A stretch of 64,000 nt of DNA from Lachnospiraceae bacterium (GTDB lineage: Bacteria; Bacillota; Clostridia; Lachnospirales; Lachnospiraceae). The stretch lies in assembly GCA_017509985.1 (NCBI GenBank), contig JAFWOE010000023.1:81266-145265 (forward strand), read 5' to 3'. The notes below the pieces were generated by a model. That model saw nothing but the letters and a program-made list of their open reading frames with translations. It was not told where the DNA came from and ran no database searches. Position numbers and translations under genes: made by a program. Shown here piece after piece: positions 1 to 8,117 of this stretch (its first letter is position 1; every line of letters begins with the position of its first letter).

Positions 1-309
1 AAGAAGATCCGGGCCGCGATCGGACCGGCGATCGAAAAAGAATGTTTTGAAGTCGGAGAAGAAGTTGTGGAAGCCATGACGTCGCTTCTGGGAGAAGATC
101 TGTCGCCTTTTGCGGAGAAGAAGGAAGCTCCCGGGAAATACCGGATGGATCTGAAAGGGATCGTTAAGTGGCGCTTCGCCCAGCTGGGGCTGCAGGAGAA
201 AAACATAGAGATCTTACCTGCCTGCACCATGTGCGAACCGGAACGTTTCTGGTCGCATCGCTATACCGGAGGACAGCGCGGTTCACAGGCCAGTATTATC
301 ATGCTTTAA
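1..309 (+). CDS. pgeF: PgeF/YfiH-type polyphenol oxidase family protein, C-terminal part
   Basis: The reading frame is open from base 1, so the gene starts before the window and only about the last 102 residues are seen. They show the family pattern GPAI-x-KECFEVGEEV near the start of the visible part, a CTMCEPERFWSHR stretch, and the closing GGQRGSQASIIML. In this copper/zinc laccase-like family the Cys and His of such motifs bind metal. Family members are described as purine nucleoside-active enzymes or peptidoglycan-editing factors; which applies here cannot be read. It ends nine bases before the convergent metalloprotease gene. Family call is firm, substrate is not. Confidence 0.85.
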   Translation, partial: KKIRAAIGPAIEKECFEVGEEVVEAMTSLLGEDLSPFAEKKEAPGKYRMDLKGIVKWRFAQLGLQEKNIEILPACTMCEPERFWSHRYTGGQRGSQASIIML

Positions 310-317
310 AACGGTAA

Positions 318-746
318 TCAGCGGGACAGATCCCCCGGGTGTTCTATCTGAAGGGCATCCGGGGCCTTTCGATGGGCCAGAAAGTACTTTCTCATTCGGT
401 TTTCGTCTTCTTCGACAAGCGTTCCCCGCCCAAAGAGTCCGGCCCGTGTTTCAAGGTGGTGAAGAAACTCATGACGGAGCGTATCACGTATCTGTATTAT
501 GTAGGGCTCTTCCGTTTCCTGGTCCCCGATCGTGATCACAAACGAACCGTAATATAAAACAATCTGTTTCCCGAGGACCGGGTCGGAAGAATAGATCCCG
601 AGAATATAAAGATCATCCGCCAGTCTGGCCGGATGCCGGTAAATTTCAGGGGCAATGATTACGCCCCCGTTCAGTTCCTCATGAACATATTCGGGCAGTC
701 TGGCCAGTTCTTCTTCCGCGATTTCGGTAAAACGTTCGATCGTCAT
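318..746 (-). CDS. Small zinc metallopeptidase-like protein (DUF1025 / zincin family)
   Basis: Protein of 142 residues. The frame is open further upstream, but the ATG at 744-746 has GGAG seven bases before it and gives the usual family beginning (MTIERFTEIAEEELARLP). The C-terminal half holds HEFLHHLE, an HExxH zinc-site motif, as in the DUF1025 minimal zincins found widely in Clostridia and Actinobacteria. No signal peptide or membrane segment is visible, so it is probably cytoplasmic. Substrate and role are unknown in this family. It is convergent with the PgeF-type gene and divergent from the LCP gene. Confidence 0.75.
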   Translation of the reverse strand: MTIERFTEIAEEELARLPEYVHEELNGGVIIAPEIYRHPARLADDLYILGIYSSDPVLGKQIVLYYGSFVITIGDQETEEPYIIQIRDTLRHEFLHHLETRAGLFGRGTLVEEDENRMRKYFLAHRKAPDALQIEHPGDLSR

Positions 747-839
747 TTTCATTCTCCGGCAGAGCTTCTTCTGTAATGGAATTGTATTCCCGGGCCGGAC
801 TTTTGACAAGGGCGGAGAGTACAGGAATTAAGCGTCTTT

Positions 840-868
840 TTGACACAGGAGGCAGTTCATTGTATGAT
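840..868 (+). promoter_or_regulatory. Sigma-A-type promoter of the LCP gene
   Basis: TTGACA at 840-845, a 17-base spacer and TATGAT at 863-868. The start codon lies about 90 bases downstream, after a good ribosome site (GGGAGG). The -35 box matches the consensus fully. Confidence 0.65.
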
Positions 869-960
869 AGTCAGGTATACTTTCATATTTCTCAACCGAA
901 ACAGGAGAGAATTTTAATTACAGAATACAATCATACGGTTCAATAACCGGGAGGAATAAA

Positions 961-2448
961 ATGGCTTCCAATAACTATAAAAAAGGCGGGGCAACAAGGA
1001 TTGTTGCCAGGATATTTCTGCTGATAGAGGTTGCGGCGTTTACTGTAATGTGCCTGATGCTGAACCGGGTTCTGCCGATGAAATATCTCGGAATACTGAT
1101 CGGTGTCTGTGTGCTGATCTCAGCGATTCAGCTGATCCTGGTTGCCGGCAGAGGATCAGGGAGAAACATTGCCAGTATCGTACTCAGTATCCTATTCTGT
1201 GCTGCCGCGGCGCTGGCAATCTATTTCATGGGCAGTGTACATACTACCCTGGACAAGATATCTTCCACCAGCAAAAAGCAGACGGCAACGATACAGACGA
1301 TGAATATTTATGTACGCAAAGCAGATAATTTAATGGTTGTCGCCGACCTGGAGGGAAGAAGCGTAGGCGTTCTTCAGGCTCAGGACAGAATCAACACCGA
1401 TCTTGCACTGGAACAGATCAAAGCATTATGCGGCGGTTCGCTGCGGATCGCTGAATTCCAGGGTATTCTGCCGCTGATCAACGGGCTGGCAAACTATGAT
1501 TCGGATGCGATCCTGATCAATTCGGCGTTTGCCGGGGCGATAACGGAGAACGATCCGTCATTCCTGGAGTGGGCCGAACTGCTCGGGACAGTGGACGTTA
1601 CAAGAAATCCCGATGAAGCAGCCGAAACTGCCGGAGTCTCCGGGAACTTCCGGACCGGACGGGCTGTCCCCGATGTATCCAGGGATCCTTTCCTGATCTA
1701 TCTGACCGGTATGGATACCAGGACAGATGAAATTGTAGCCGATCTGGGCAACTCGGACGTGAATATGGTCATCGCTGTAAATCCTTCGACGCATAAGATC
1801 CTGATGATCAATATCCCCAGGGACTACTACTGGTATCTGTGGGGCGACGAGAGTTATCCGGACAAGATCACTCACGCAGGTTGCTATGGTGTGGAATGCA
1901 GCGTTCAGACGATCGATTCCCTGTTCGGCATTAACACGAACTATTTTGTAAAAGTCGGGTTCAATTCCGTTATCAATATCGTGGATTCGATCGGCGGGAT
2001 TACGGTGAACTCACCCTATGATTTCACGATCGAAGGAGTAGAGATCCATGCAGGGGAGAACTATCTTGACGGAAACGGTGCGCTTCAGTTCGCCAGGGAA
2101 CGATACCAGCTGCCGGGCGGCGACCGGGCCAGAGGCATGAATCAGCAGGAAGTGATCCGTGCCATTATTTCCAAGGTATCTTCTCCTTCCATGCTTCCGA
2201 GATACAGAGATATCATTTCGATCATTGCCGCCAATACCGCAACCAGCCTGACGGCCGAAGATATGGAAAAGCTTTTCAAAAACACGCTTGAAAAAGGTGC
2301 CTGGGACATTCAGTCCATACAGGTAGACGGTGCAGGTGACTGGGGTTACTGTTATACGCTGGGCGAAGACAATGATATTATGATCCCCGACATGAGCACC
2401 GTGGAAAGCGCAAAGGAAAAGATCACGGGAGTGATCCGCGGTCAGTAA
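961..2448 (+). CDS. LytR-CpsA-Psr (LCP) family cell-wall glycopolymer ligase
   Basis: Protein of 495 residues. Residues about 15-90 hold three hydrophobic segments, so the protein is anchored in the membrane with the rest outside. A region at about 125-210 may be an accessory domain. The LCP domain follows: GNSDVNMVIAVNP and MINIPRDYYWYL near 265-300, then LQFARERYQLPGGDRARGMNQQ near 375-395, which carries the Arg and Asp residues that bind the lipid pyrophosphate in this family. LCP enzymes move teichoic acid, capsule or other glycopolymers from undecaprenyl carriers to peptidoglycan. Start ATG follows GGGAGGAATAAA. Its own consensus promoter lies upstream. Function class is firm; the polymer is unknown. 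Confidence 0.88.
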   Translation: MASNNYKKGGATRIVARIFLLIEVAAFTVMCLMLNRVLPMKYLGILIGVCVLISAIQLILVAGRGSGRNIASIVLSILFCAAAALAIYFMGSVHTTLDKISSTSKKQTATIQTMNIYVRKADNLMVVADLEGRSVGVLQAQDRINTDLALEQIKALCGGSLRIAEFQGILPLINGLANYDSDAILINSAFAGAITENDPSFLEWAELLGTVDVTRNPDEAAETAGVSGNFRTGRAVPDVSRDPFLIYLTGMDTRTDEIVADLGNSDVNMVIAVNPSTHKILMINIPRDYYWYLWGDESYPDKITHAGCYGVECSVQTIDSLFGINTNYFVKVGFNSVINIVDSIGGITVNSPYDFTIEGVEIHAGENYLDGNGALQFARERYQLPGGDRARGMNQQEVIRAIISKVSSPSMLPRYRDIISIIAANTATSLTAEDMEKLFKNTLEKGAWDIQSIQVDGAGDWGYCYTLGEDNDIMIPDMSTVESAKEKITGVIRGQ

Positions 2449-2457
2449 TCAATCATC

Positions 2458-3282
2458 GTGAATATCATTTATCTGAAAGACGGCGATCTGAATTCCGAAG
2501 AGATCCGCCTGTATAATGAACGCGCGGAGACCCGGCTCTATCATTATTATGAGCCGGATCCCGGTCTTTTTATTGCGGAAACGCCGCTGGTCATCGAACG
2601 GGCGGCTGCAGCAGGGTATGAGCCGGTCTCAATGGTGGGCGAAGAAGGGATTCTGAAAGAAACCGTAGCCCGTCTGCATCCGTATTTCGAGAAAATCCCG
2701 CTTTATATCGGTTCGCATGAGCTTTTGAGCGAGATCGCCGGCTATCATCTGATCAAAGGCCTTTTGTGCGCCATGCGCCGGAAACCCCTGCAGTCTGTAA
2801 AGGACATATGCGGCAGTGCTTCGAGGATTGTGGTGCTGGAGGCGGTGATGAACCCGATCAATATCGGAACGATCTTCCGGTCCGCCGCGGCGCTCGGCAT
2901 GGACGGCGTGCTGCTGACCAAAGGCTGCAGCGACCCGCTTTACCGGCGTTCGATACGGGTCAGTATGGGCAATGTTTTCCAGATCCCCTGGACATTTTAT
3001 GAAGAGAAGATCTCGCTGAAAGACCGGATCCTCATGCTAAAAGAGATGGGTTATTATACCGCGGCGATGGCCTTGAAAGACGATTCGGTCCGCCTGGATT
3101 CGGAAAAGCTTTCCGGGCATGAAAAGCTGGCAGTGATCCTGGGCTCGGAATACGACGGACTTTGCAGCGAAACGATTGATGTCTGTGATGCGGCAGTCCG
3201 TATTCCGATGAAAGACGGCGTGGATTCCCTGAATGTCGCGGCGGCGAGTGCGGTCGCTTTCTGGGAATTAAGAAAAAAATAA
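2458..3282 (+). CDS. TrmH/SpoU-family RNA 2'-O-methyltransferase
   Basis: Protein of 274 residues with a GTG start ten bases after the LCP stop and no clear ribosome site, so translation may depend on the upstream gene. The SpoU (SPOUT) motifs appear in order: NPINIGTIFRSAAALGMDG at about 129-147 (motif 1 with the conserved Asn and Arg), LGSEYDGL at about 228-235 (motif 2) and VRIPMKDGVDSLNVAAAS at about 247-264 (motif 3). These form the trefoil-knot SAM site. The N-terminal part resembles the substrate-binding domain of rRNA-modifying members. The modified nucleotide, in rRNA or tRNA, cannot be named. Confidence 0.85.
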   Translation: MNIIYLKDGDLNSEEIRLYNERAETRLYHYYEPDPGLFIAETPLVIERAAAAGYEPVSMVGEEGILKETVARLHPYFEKIPLYIGSHELLSEIAGYHLIKGLLCAMRRKPLQSVKDICGSASRIVVLEAVMNPINIGTIFRSAAALGMDGVLLTKGCSDPLYRRSIRVSMGNVFQIPWTFYEEKISLKDRILMLKEMGYYTAAMALKDDSVRLDSEKLSGHEKLAVILGSEYDGLCSETIDVCDAAVRIPMKDGVDSLNVAAASAVAFWELRKK

Positions 3283-3300
3283 CAAATTTTTCAAAAACAC

Positions 3301-3331
3301 TTGACCTTCCACCTTGTGGAAGCTGTATAAA
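3301..3331 (+). promoter_or_regulatory. MerR-type promoter with palindromic operator in a 19-base spacer
   Basis: TTGACC (3301-3306) and TATAAA (3326-3331) are 19 bases apart instead of 17. The spacer region holds a perfect 7-base inverted repeat, CTTCCAC-CTT-GTGGAAG, at 3306-3322. A long spacer with a dyad between -35 and -10 is the hallmark of promoters twisted open by MerR-family activators. It lies 28 bases before the MerR gene, so autoregulation is likely. Confidence 0.85.
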
Positions 3332-3358
3332 GGCCCTGAAGACAGGGAGGAAAGACCC

Positions 3359-4015
3359 ATGAAGATCCAAAATGTGGAAGAACTGGTCGGCATTTCAAAA
3401 AAGAACATCCGCTTTTATGAAGACCAGGGCCTTTTATCACCGAAGAGGGCAGAAAACGGATACCGTGAATATCATGAGGAAGATATCCGGCGTCTGAAGC
3501 AGATCAAGTTTCTCCGTAAGCTTTATGTTCCGATCGAAGAGATCCGCCAGGTTTTCTCCGGGGAGATCCCCATGGAGCAGTGCCTGGAACACCGGTTTCG
3601 CGATATCGAAAAGCAGCGGGCGGATCTGGACGAGATCCAGATGATCACGGAAGAACTGCTCCGGTCCGGAACACCCGAAGAACCGCTTTCACCGGATCGC
3701 CTGGACATCGACTCCTGTCTCGAAAAGATAGCCAGACTGGAGAAAGAAGGGAAGACGTTTATGGATGTGAACCTTACGGATGTCCATCGTAAAAAGGCGT
3801 TCGGGTCACTGATCGGCGCTTCGATCATGATCGCGGTCATGGCCTTCATTGCCGGGATGATCCTGTGGGGCAACAAGGCCGAACCTCTGCCGAAGTTCCT
3901 GTTTGTCCTGCTGATGGCGATCCCGGTCGTAATTATTGTTTGTATAATTGTTGTTTTGGTGCAGAGAATAGGAGAGATCCAAGGAGGAGAAGAAGATGAA
4001 GCTGCTAAGTATTGA
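3359..4015 (+). CDS. Membrane-tethered MerR-family transcriptional regulator
   Basis: Protein of 218 residues; the ATG at 3359 follows GGGAGGAAAGACCC. The N-terminal winged helix is clear (NVEELVGISKKNIRFYEDQGLL at about 4-25, then GYREYHEEDIRRLKQIKFLR). A coiled-coil dimer helix covers roughly 80-125. Two hydrophobic segments near residues 148-170 and 180-203 are unusual, since classical MerR proteins are soluble and end in a ligand domain. The sensor may therefore sit in or respond to the membrane. Its operator-like promoter is directly upstream and its end overlaps the YbjQ gene, so the pair is probably one autoregulated unit. The signal is unknown. Confidence 0.85.
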   Translation: MKIQNVEELVGISKKNIRFYEDQGLLSPKRAENGYREYHEEDIRRLKQIKFLRKLYVPIEEIRQVFSGEIPMEQCLEHRFRDIEKQRADLDEIQMITEELLRSGTPEEPLSPDRLDIDSCLEKIARLEKEGKTFMDVNLTDVHRKKAFGSLIGASIMIAVMAFIAGMILWGNKAEPLPKFLFVLLMAIPVVIIVCIIVVLVQRIGEIQGGEEDEAAKY

Positions 4016-4307
4016 TCATATCCCGGGTCAGGAAGTAGAAGCGCTCGGCATGGTAAAAGGCGCTGTTGTTCAGACAAAACATTTCGGCAAGGATTTCATG
4101 GCCGGCATGAAGACACTGGTCGGAGGAGAGATCGTCGCCTACACGGAAATGCTCAACGAAGCCCGTCAGATCGCCATCAAGCGCATGGTGGACGAAGCGG
4201 AAGCGCTCGGTGCGGACGCGGTGATCGGGGTGCGCTACGGTTCTGCCCAGATGATGCAGGGGGCTGCCGAAGTAATCGCATACGGGACAGCCGTTAAATA
4301 CAAATAA
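3996..4307 (+). CDS. YbjQ family (UPF0145, heavy-metal-binding-like domain) protein
   Basis: Protein of 103 residues overlapping the MerR gene by 20 bases, with AAGGAGG before the ATG. It has the YbjQ layout: early TT/SIDHIPG strand, EMLNEAR-QIA helix, and the conserved EAEALGADAVIGVRYGSAQ segment followed by VIAYGTAV. Family members form pentamers; the metal-binding name comes from similarity only, and no Cys or His cluster is seen here. Its coupling to a membrane-tethered MerR protein suggests a response to metal or envelope stress, which is inference. Confidence 0.85.
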   Translation: MKLLSIDHIPGQEVEALGMVKGAVVQTKHFGKDFMAGMKTLVGGEIVAYTEMLNEARQIAIKRMVDEAEALGADAVIGVRYGSAQMMQGAAEVIAYGTAVKYK

Positions 4308-4365
4308 TCTGTAAATACAGAACCTGAAAGCAGTCAGCAAAGAAAGAATCCGCGGCAAATACCGC

Positions 4366-4414
4366 TTGCATTCATTCGCCGATCTCATATAATTATACTG
4401 ACAGAATAATTATA
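4366..4414 (+). promoter_or_regulatory. Promoter and candidate PerR/Fur-like operator of the superoxide reductase gene
   Basis: TTGCAT (4366-4371), 16 bases, TATAAT (4388-4393). From the -10 box onward there is a perfect 9-base inverted repeat, TATAATTAT (4388-4396) and ATAATTATA (4406-4414), with nine bases between. AT-rich dyads of this kind resemble PerR or Fur boxes, and PerR control of superoxide reductase is known in clostridia. The exact PerR 7-1-7 box is not matched, so the operator part is tentative. Confidence 0.5.
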
Positions 4415-4460
4415 AACAGACCGGAACTGTCCGATTGTGTTGGCTACGGAGGGAAAAACC

Positions 4461-4835
4461 ATGGAAGTAAAGTTTTATCAGTGTGCTCATTGCGGTCAGA
4501 TCATAGCGAAAGTAAAAGATAAGGGCGTGCCTGTTATATGTTGCGGAGAGCCCATGCAGGAGATCATACCCGGGACGACAGATGCCGCGGTTGAAAAACA
4601 TGTTCCTGTTTATGAAGTCCTGGACAATATCGTCCGCGTTAAAGTCGGCGAGGCGGAGCATCCGATGCTGAAGGAACATTATATCGAATGGATCCTTGTA
4701 CAGACCGACAAGGGCAATCAGAGGAAGAGCTTAAAGCCCGGCGATGCGCCGGAGGCCTGCTTTGCACTGTGCGAAGGCGAGACGGTACAGGCGGTTTACG
4801 CCTACTGCAACCTGCACAGCCTCTGGAAAAAGTAA
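4461..4835 (+). CDS. dfx: Desulfoferrodoxin-type superoxide reductase (2Fe-SOR)
   Basis: Protein of 124 residues; the ATG at 4461 follows GGAGGG. Superoxide reductase turns superoxide into peroxide without making oxygen, an anaerobe's defence. The N-terminal rubredoxin-like iron site is complete (Cys8, Cys11, Cys27, Cys28). The catalytic iron site is also complete: Glu45, His47, His67, His73, Cys116 and His119, in the blocks EKHVPV, HPMLKEHYIEW and YCNLHSLW. Length is typical. The gene stands alone between its own promoter and a strong terminator. An AT-rich dyad overlaps the -10 box, fitting oxidative-stress control. Confidence 0.95.
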   Translation: MEVKFYQCAHCGQIIAKVKDKGVPVICCGEPMQEIIPGTTDAAVEKHVPVYEVLDNIVRVKVGEAEHPMLKEHYIEWILVQTDKGNQRKSLKPGDAPEACFALCEGETVQAVYAYCNLHSLWKK

Positions 4836-4860
4836 CTAACACAGGTTTGGGAAAACTGAG

Positions 4861-4891
4861 CCGGCGGCATCTTTCTGCCGCCGGTGTTTTT
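4861..4891 (+). terminator. Rho-independent terminator after superoxide reductase
   Basis: CCGGCGGCA (4861-4869) pairs perfectly with TGCCGCCGG (4876-4884), a 9-base GC-rich stem with a six-base loop, followed by TGTTTTT. Confidence 0.92.
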
Positions 4892-4931
4892 AACCGCGAA
4901 ATTCACGACAGTTCTGCCGGTGAAGCACTTC

Positions 4932-4960
4932 TTTACATTACGGACGGAGTATGATAAACT
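4932..4960 (+). promoter_or_regulatory. Probable promoter of tRNA-Ala
   Basis: TTTACA (4932-4937), 17 bases, TAAACT (4955-4960), with the tRNA 5' end 13 bases downstream. Box matches are moderate, but spacing and position suit a tRNA promoter. Confidence 0.45.
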
Positions 4961-4973
4961 AAATACTACTTAT

Positions 4974-5046
4974 GGGGCATTAGCGCAGCTGGGAGCGCGC
5001 CACACTGGCAGTGTGGAGGTCACGGGTTCAAGTCCCGTATGCTCCA
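4974..5046 (+). tRNA. tRNA-Ala (anticodon GGC)
   Basis: 73 bases that fold as a full cloverleaf. Acceptor GGGGCAT pairs with ATGCTCC and contains the G3-U70 wobble that marks alanine tRNAs. The anticodon stem CCACA/TGTGG encloses loop CTGGCAG, so the anticodon is GGC. The T-arm has GGGTTCAAGTCCC. Discriminator is A at 5046 and the CCA tail is not encoded. It lies 78 bases before the lipoprotein gene with no terminator seen between. Confidence 0.96.
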
Positions 5047-5124
5047 TTTATTAATTATATAGAGTATAATTAATAATCATAGCAATAACAGAGCATTCAC
5101 GGATCAGAAAGGAGATTTCGAAAA

Positions 5125-6942
5125 ATGAAATGGAGAAAAATCCTTGTTGTTTTCCTGGCGGCGATCCTGTGCGTCGGCCTGCTGGCCGGCTGCGGAGAGT
5201 CTAAGGATTCCGGCAAAGATAAAGATGTCGAAATCGAAGAAGTAGACGAAAAGGAAGACGCGGCTGCAGACGAGAAAGAATCCAAAGCCGATACTGAAAA
5301 AGAGGCAAAGCCTGAGAAGACTCCGGAAGCAGCGGAAGAGCCGGAAGAAGAGGTAACGGCGGAAGACCTTTTAAACGGCTACTATGAGCTTTCCAAAGAC
5401 GTTAAGACCATCTCATTTGATATGCTTCTTGCCCTTGACATGAAGCTGAATGCTATGGATTCCGAAATGGCACAGGACATGAAGATGGATATTCATTTCG
5501 AAACCGATAAAGAGAATTCTTACATGGTCGGATCCATGGAGGGCAATTTCGACGGGGAGAATGAAACTAACGAAATCGAACAGTATGTCATGAAAGAAGA
5601 CGGCAAACTGGTTACTTATTCGTATGACAAGGAGAGCGATTCCTGGTCTGTCGGCGACGGCGAAGAAGTTCCCATTTCCGAGGAAATGATCCCGCAGCCG
5701 GATCCTTCCGCGTTCGAACTCAAGGAAAAAGGTGATCAGTATATTGTCAGCGGCAGCATTGAAATGTCGGAACTGATCGAAAGCTCCGGAGAAACGATGA
5801 GTGAGATGTTTGGCGAACTGGTCGGGGCCAGCGGTATAGAATTGTCCGGGATGGCAGATCTTGAGTATGTCTTTGACAAAGAGACCAGGGATCTGAAATC
5901 GGTGAAAATAGATCTGGCCACCGTGCTGGAAGAAACCTTTATGGCGATGTTTACAGAAATGCTGTCTTCACAGGATCTCGGCGAAGATGTGGATCTTTCT
6001 TCCATGTTCGAGATCAAAGTCGACGGCTTTGATATGGAAATATCCGATATTGTGATCAATGAAGATATTGAGATCGTTCTTCCGGAAAAAGCCAAAAAGG
6101 GAGCTGGAACGCTGTCGGCAGTAAGCAGTTCAGACTCTTCCAGTGCAGATTCTTCCAGTGCAGATAAAGGACCCTCTAAGGCAGCGGTTGATTTTACCCC
6201 GTTTACACCGATCGATAACGACGAGTGTGCAGTTACGGTCACCGATCTGGATCCCGAAGGCGATTGGGGATATACTGTCAGTGTCGAACTGGAAAACAAA
6301 TCCAAGGATATGAAATACGAATATTCCATCGATCGGATTTTTGTGAACGGTCTAGAGGCAAGCGGTTATCTCTATGAAGATGTTGCTGCAGGGAAAAAAG
6401 CCATGGCGGAAATCGAACTCGATTCGGATCAGCTTTCCGAGTACGGAATCGATGAGTTTACGGATATTGAGATAAAATTAAGAGTTCAGGATGCTGACGA
6501 CTGGAGCGCGGATCCGGCAGCGGAAGAAACGTTCCACATCTATCCTTTCGGAGAGGAAAAAGCAGAGAAATATGTCCGTGAGGCTCAGGCATCCGACATC
6601 GTGCTGGCTGATGAAAATGGTATCACGGCGATTATAACCGATCAGTGGATGGATGATATCTGGGGCTTTACTCTGGAGATCTATATCGTGAATAATACAG
6701 ATAAGGTGGTAAGGCTTTCTACAGATGACTCCTCCATAAACGGATATATGTCCGAACCCAGTTTCTATGTAATCGTTTATCCGGGAAAGAGTGCTTTTAA
6801 AACAATGTCCTGGTCCACGTCGGAGCTTGAAAAGAACAAGATCACGGATATTGAAGAGGTCGAGTTTGTTTTATCGGCGGAGGATTATGATGACTATTCT
6901 GCAGATCCTCTGATCACCAAGACCATCACGTTGTCAAAGTAA
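5125..6942 (+). CDS. Large lipoprotein with tandem C-terminal domains, function unknown
   Basis: Protein of 605 residues. Signal peptide with lipobox LLAGC; Cys23 would be lipidated. Residues 24-75 are an acidic Lys/Glu/Asp linker that probably spans the wall. Residues about 75-320 form a domain rich in Met, Glu and Asp, resembling clostridial lipoproteins of the DUF6612 kind (weak recognition). A Ser-rich linker (about 333-350) follows. The last 240 residues are two diverged copies of one domain: both have a D-x-x-x-D/GxWG(Y/F) start, a middle x-x-NG/INGY turn, a DI(E)E...L strand and an end of DWSADP or DYSADP. No enzyme motif is seen. Ribosome site AAAGGAG. A bidirectional terminator follows. 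Confidence 0.75.
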   Translation: MKWRKILVVFLAAILCVGLLAGCGESKDSGKDKDVEIEEVDEKEDAAADEKESKADTEKEAKPEKTPEAAEEPEEEVTAEDLLNGYYELSKDVKTISFDMLLALDMKLNAMDSEMAQDMKMDIHFETDKENSYMVGSMEGNFDGENETNEIEQYVMKEDGKLVTYSYDKESDSWSVGDGEEVPISEEMIPQPDPSAFELKEKGDQYIVSGSIEMSELIESSGETMSEMFGELVGASGIELSGMADLEYVFDKETRDLKSVKIDLATVLEETFMAMFTEMLSSQDLGEDVDLSSMFEIKVDGFDMEISDIVINEDIEIVLPEKAKKGAGTLSAVSSSDSSSADSSSADKGPSKAAVDFTPFTPIDNDECAVTVTDLDPEGDWGYTVSVELENKSKDMKYEYSIDRIFVNGLEASGYLYEDVAAGKKAMAEIELDSDQLSEYGIDEFTDIEIKLRVQDADDWSADPAAEETFHIYPFGEEKAEKYVREAQASDIVLADENGITAIITDQWMDDIWGFTLEIYIVNNTDKVVRLSTDDSSINGYMSEPSFYVIVYPGKSAFKTMSWSTSELEKNKITDIEEVEFVLSAEDYDDYSADPLITKTITLSK

Positions 6943-7010
6943 TGCGGTGACGGCTGCTTCCAAAGCCGGTAAAAAGGAGTTTTACCGGATATCGGTTAAA
7001 CACAGGATCA

Positions 7011-7045
7011 AAAAAGGGAATGTCTGAAAACGACATTCCCTTTTT
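7011..7045. terminator. Bidirectional terminator between lipoprotein and MscS genes
   Basis: AAAAAGGGAATGTC (7011-7024) pairs with GACATTCCCTTTTT (7032-7045) around a seven-base loop. The stem is flanked by A and T runs, so it can work for both convergent genes. Confidence 0.9.
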
Positions 7046-7061
7046 GCAGTATTAATGATTA

Positions 7062-7868
7062 CTATTCCTGCACCATCCTTATTGCGATCCTTTCTTCCGG
7101 GTCATCGATATCGTTCTCGGCCAGCGCTTTGCTGCAGTTTTCGATCAGGTCAAAATAGACGTCCCAGTATGCCGGGGTATCACACCAGGCGCGTACGGTA
7201 AAGATATAGGTGTCGTCGTCGACGGCCGTCATCCGGGCAAACGGCGCAGGGTCGTCTAAAACGCCGGCCGTCCCGGAAGCTGCTTTCAGAAGCACGGATT
7301 TTACAAAGTCGGCATCGATGTCGTTGGTGATCTTGAAATCCTGGTCGATCCGGCGCTTCGGTTCGGCAGAAAAGTTCGTCACGTTGGCATTCATCAGATC
7401 GCCGTTCGGGACCAGGATCTTACGGTTGTCGAGTGTCATAATCGTCGTATAGAAGATGCTGATGTCCGAAACGGTGCCTTCCGCACCGGTGGATTCGATA
7501 TAGTCGCCGATCTTAAACGGCCGGAAGATCAGGATCATCAGGCCTCCGGCAAAGTTGCCGAGCGCGCCCTGCAGAGCCAGGCCGAGCGCCAGACCGCAGG
7601 ATGCGAGGATCGCTATGACGCTGGACATGTTTACGCCGAGGATCTCGATGACGGCGATGATCAGGATGATATAAAGAAGGATCCTGGCTGCCTTTTTGGC
7701 GATCTGCTTAACGGTCGGATCGAGGTTGGTCCGATCCAGCGCTTTGGCGAAGGCTTTGCTTAAAAACTTGATTACAAAATACCCTACAATCAGGACAACG
7801 ATCGCCAGAACGATCTTGCCGCCGTAGGTCGTCAGAATATCAATTGCCTTGTTCAGAAACTGATCCAT
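7062..7868 (-). CDS. mscS: Small-conductance mechanosensitive channel, MscS family
   Basis: Protein of 268 residues, about the length of E. coli MscS. Three membrane helices lie near 17-40, 63-85 and 88-115. The third is the pore helix, with the Gly/Ala-rich pattern ASCGLALGLALQGALGNFAGGLMI. The beta domain follows (FRPFKIGDYIES, GTVSDISIFYTTI, NRKILVPNGDLMNANVTNFS) and then the C-terminal cage domain. These channels open under membrane tension and release solutes on osmotic downshock. The ribosome site is a strong GGAGGGATGGGAT. It has its own likely promoter upstream. Confidence 0.93.
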   Translation of the reverse strand: MDQFLNKAIDILTTYGGKIVLAIVVLIVGYFVIKFLSKAFAKALDRTNLDPTVKQIAKKAARILLYIILIIAVIEILGVNMSSVIAILASCGLALGLALQGALGNFAGGLMILIFRPFKIGDYIESTGAEGTVSDISIFYTTIMTLDNRKILVPNGDLMNANVTNFSAEPKRRIDQDFKITNDIDADFVKSVLLKAASGTAGVLDDPAPFARMTAVDDDTYIFTVRAWCDTPAYWDVYFDLIENCSKALAENDIDDPEERIAIRMVQE

Positions 7869-7903
7869 ATCCCATCCCTCCTGTAAAACATCTTTCTATC
7901 TGT

Positions 7904-7932
7904 ATTACACTTTAAAACAGCGGGCTTGTCCA
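7904..7932 (-). promoter_or_regulatory. Probable promoter of the MscS gene
   Basis: Read on the minus strand: TGGACA (7932-7927), 17 bases, TGTAAT (7909-7904). It is 36 bases before the start codon. Confidence 0.45.
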
Positions 7933-8024
7933 GCATTATTTCCTTATGGAAGGCAGCTGTTTCAAAAAGGATGGTTTAGGGAACCCGGCCCGTCCGATAC
8001 CGCTGCCGGGGCGGATCTGTCCTC

Positions 8025-8054
8025 TTGTTTCACTATATGCAGACGTGGTAGAAT
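8025..8054 (+). promoter_or_regulatory. Probable promoter of the NhaC-type antiporter gene
   Basis: TTGTTT (8025-8030), 18 bases, TAGAAT (8049-8054). The leader then holds a hairpin, ATAAGC (8071-8076) with GCTTAT (8093-8098), with an inner CGG/CCG pair. It ends four bases before the AAGGAG ribosome site, so it could affect translation. Confidence 0.4.
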
Positions 8055-8117
8055 AGGAAAAAAGAGACGAATAAGCAATTCGGACAAAACCGGCTTATGC
8101 AAAAGGAGAATACAGAC

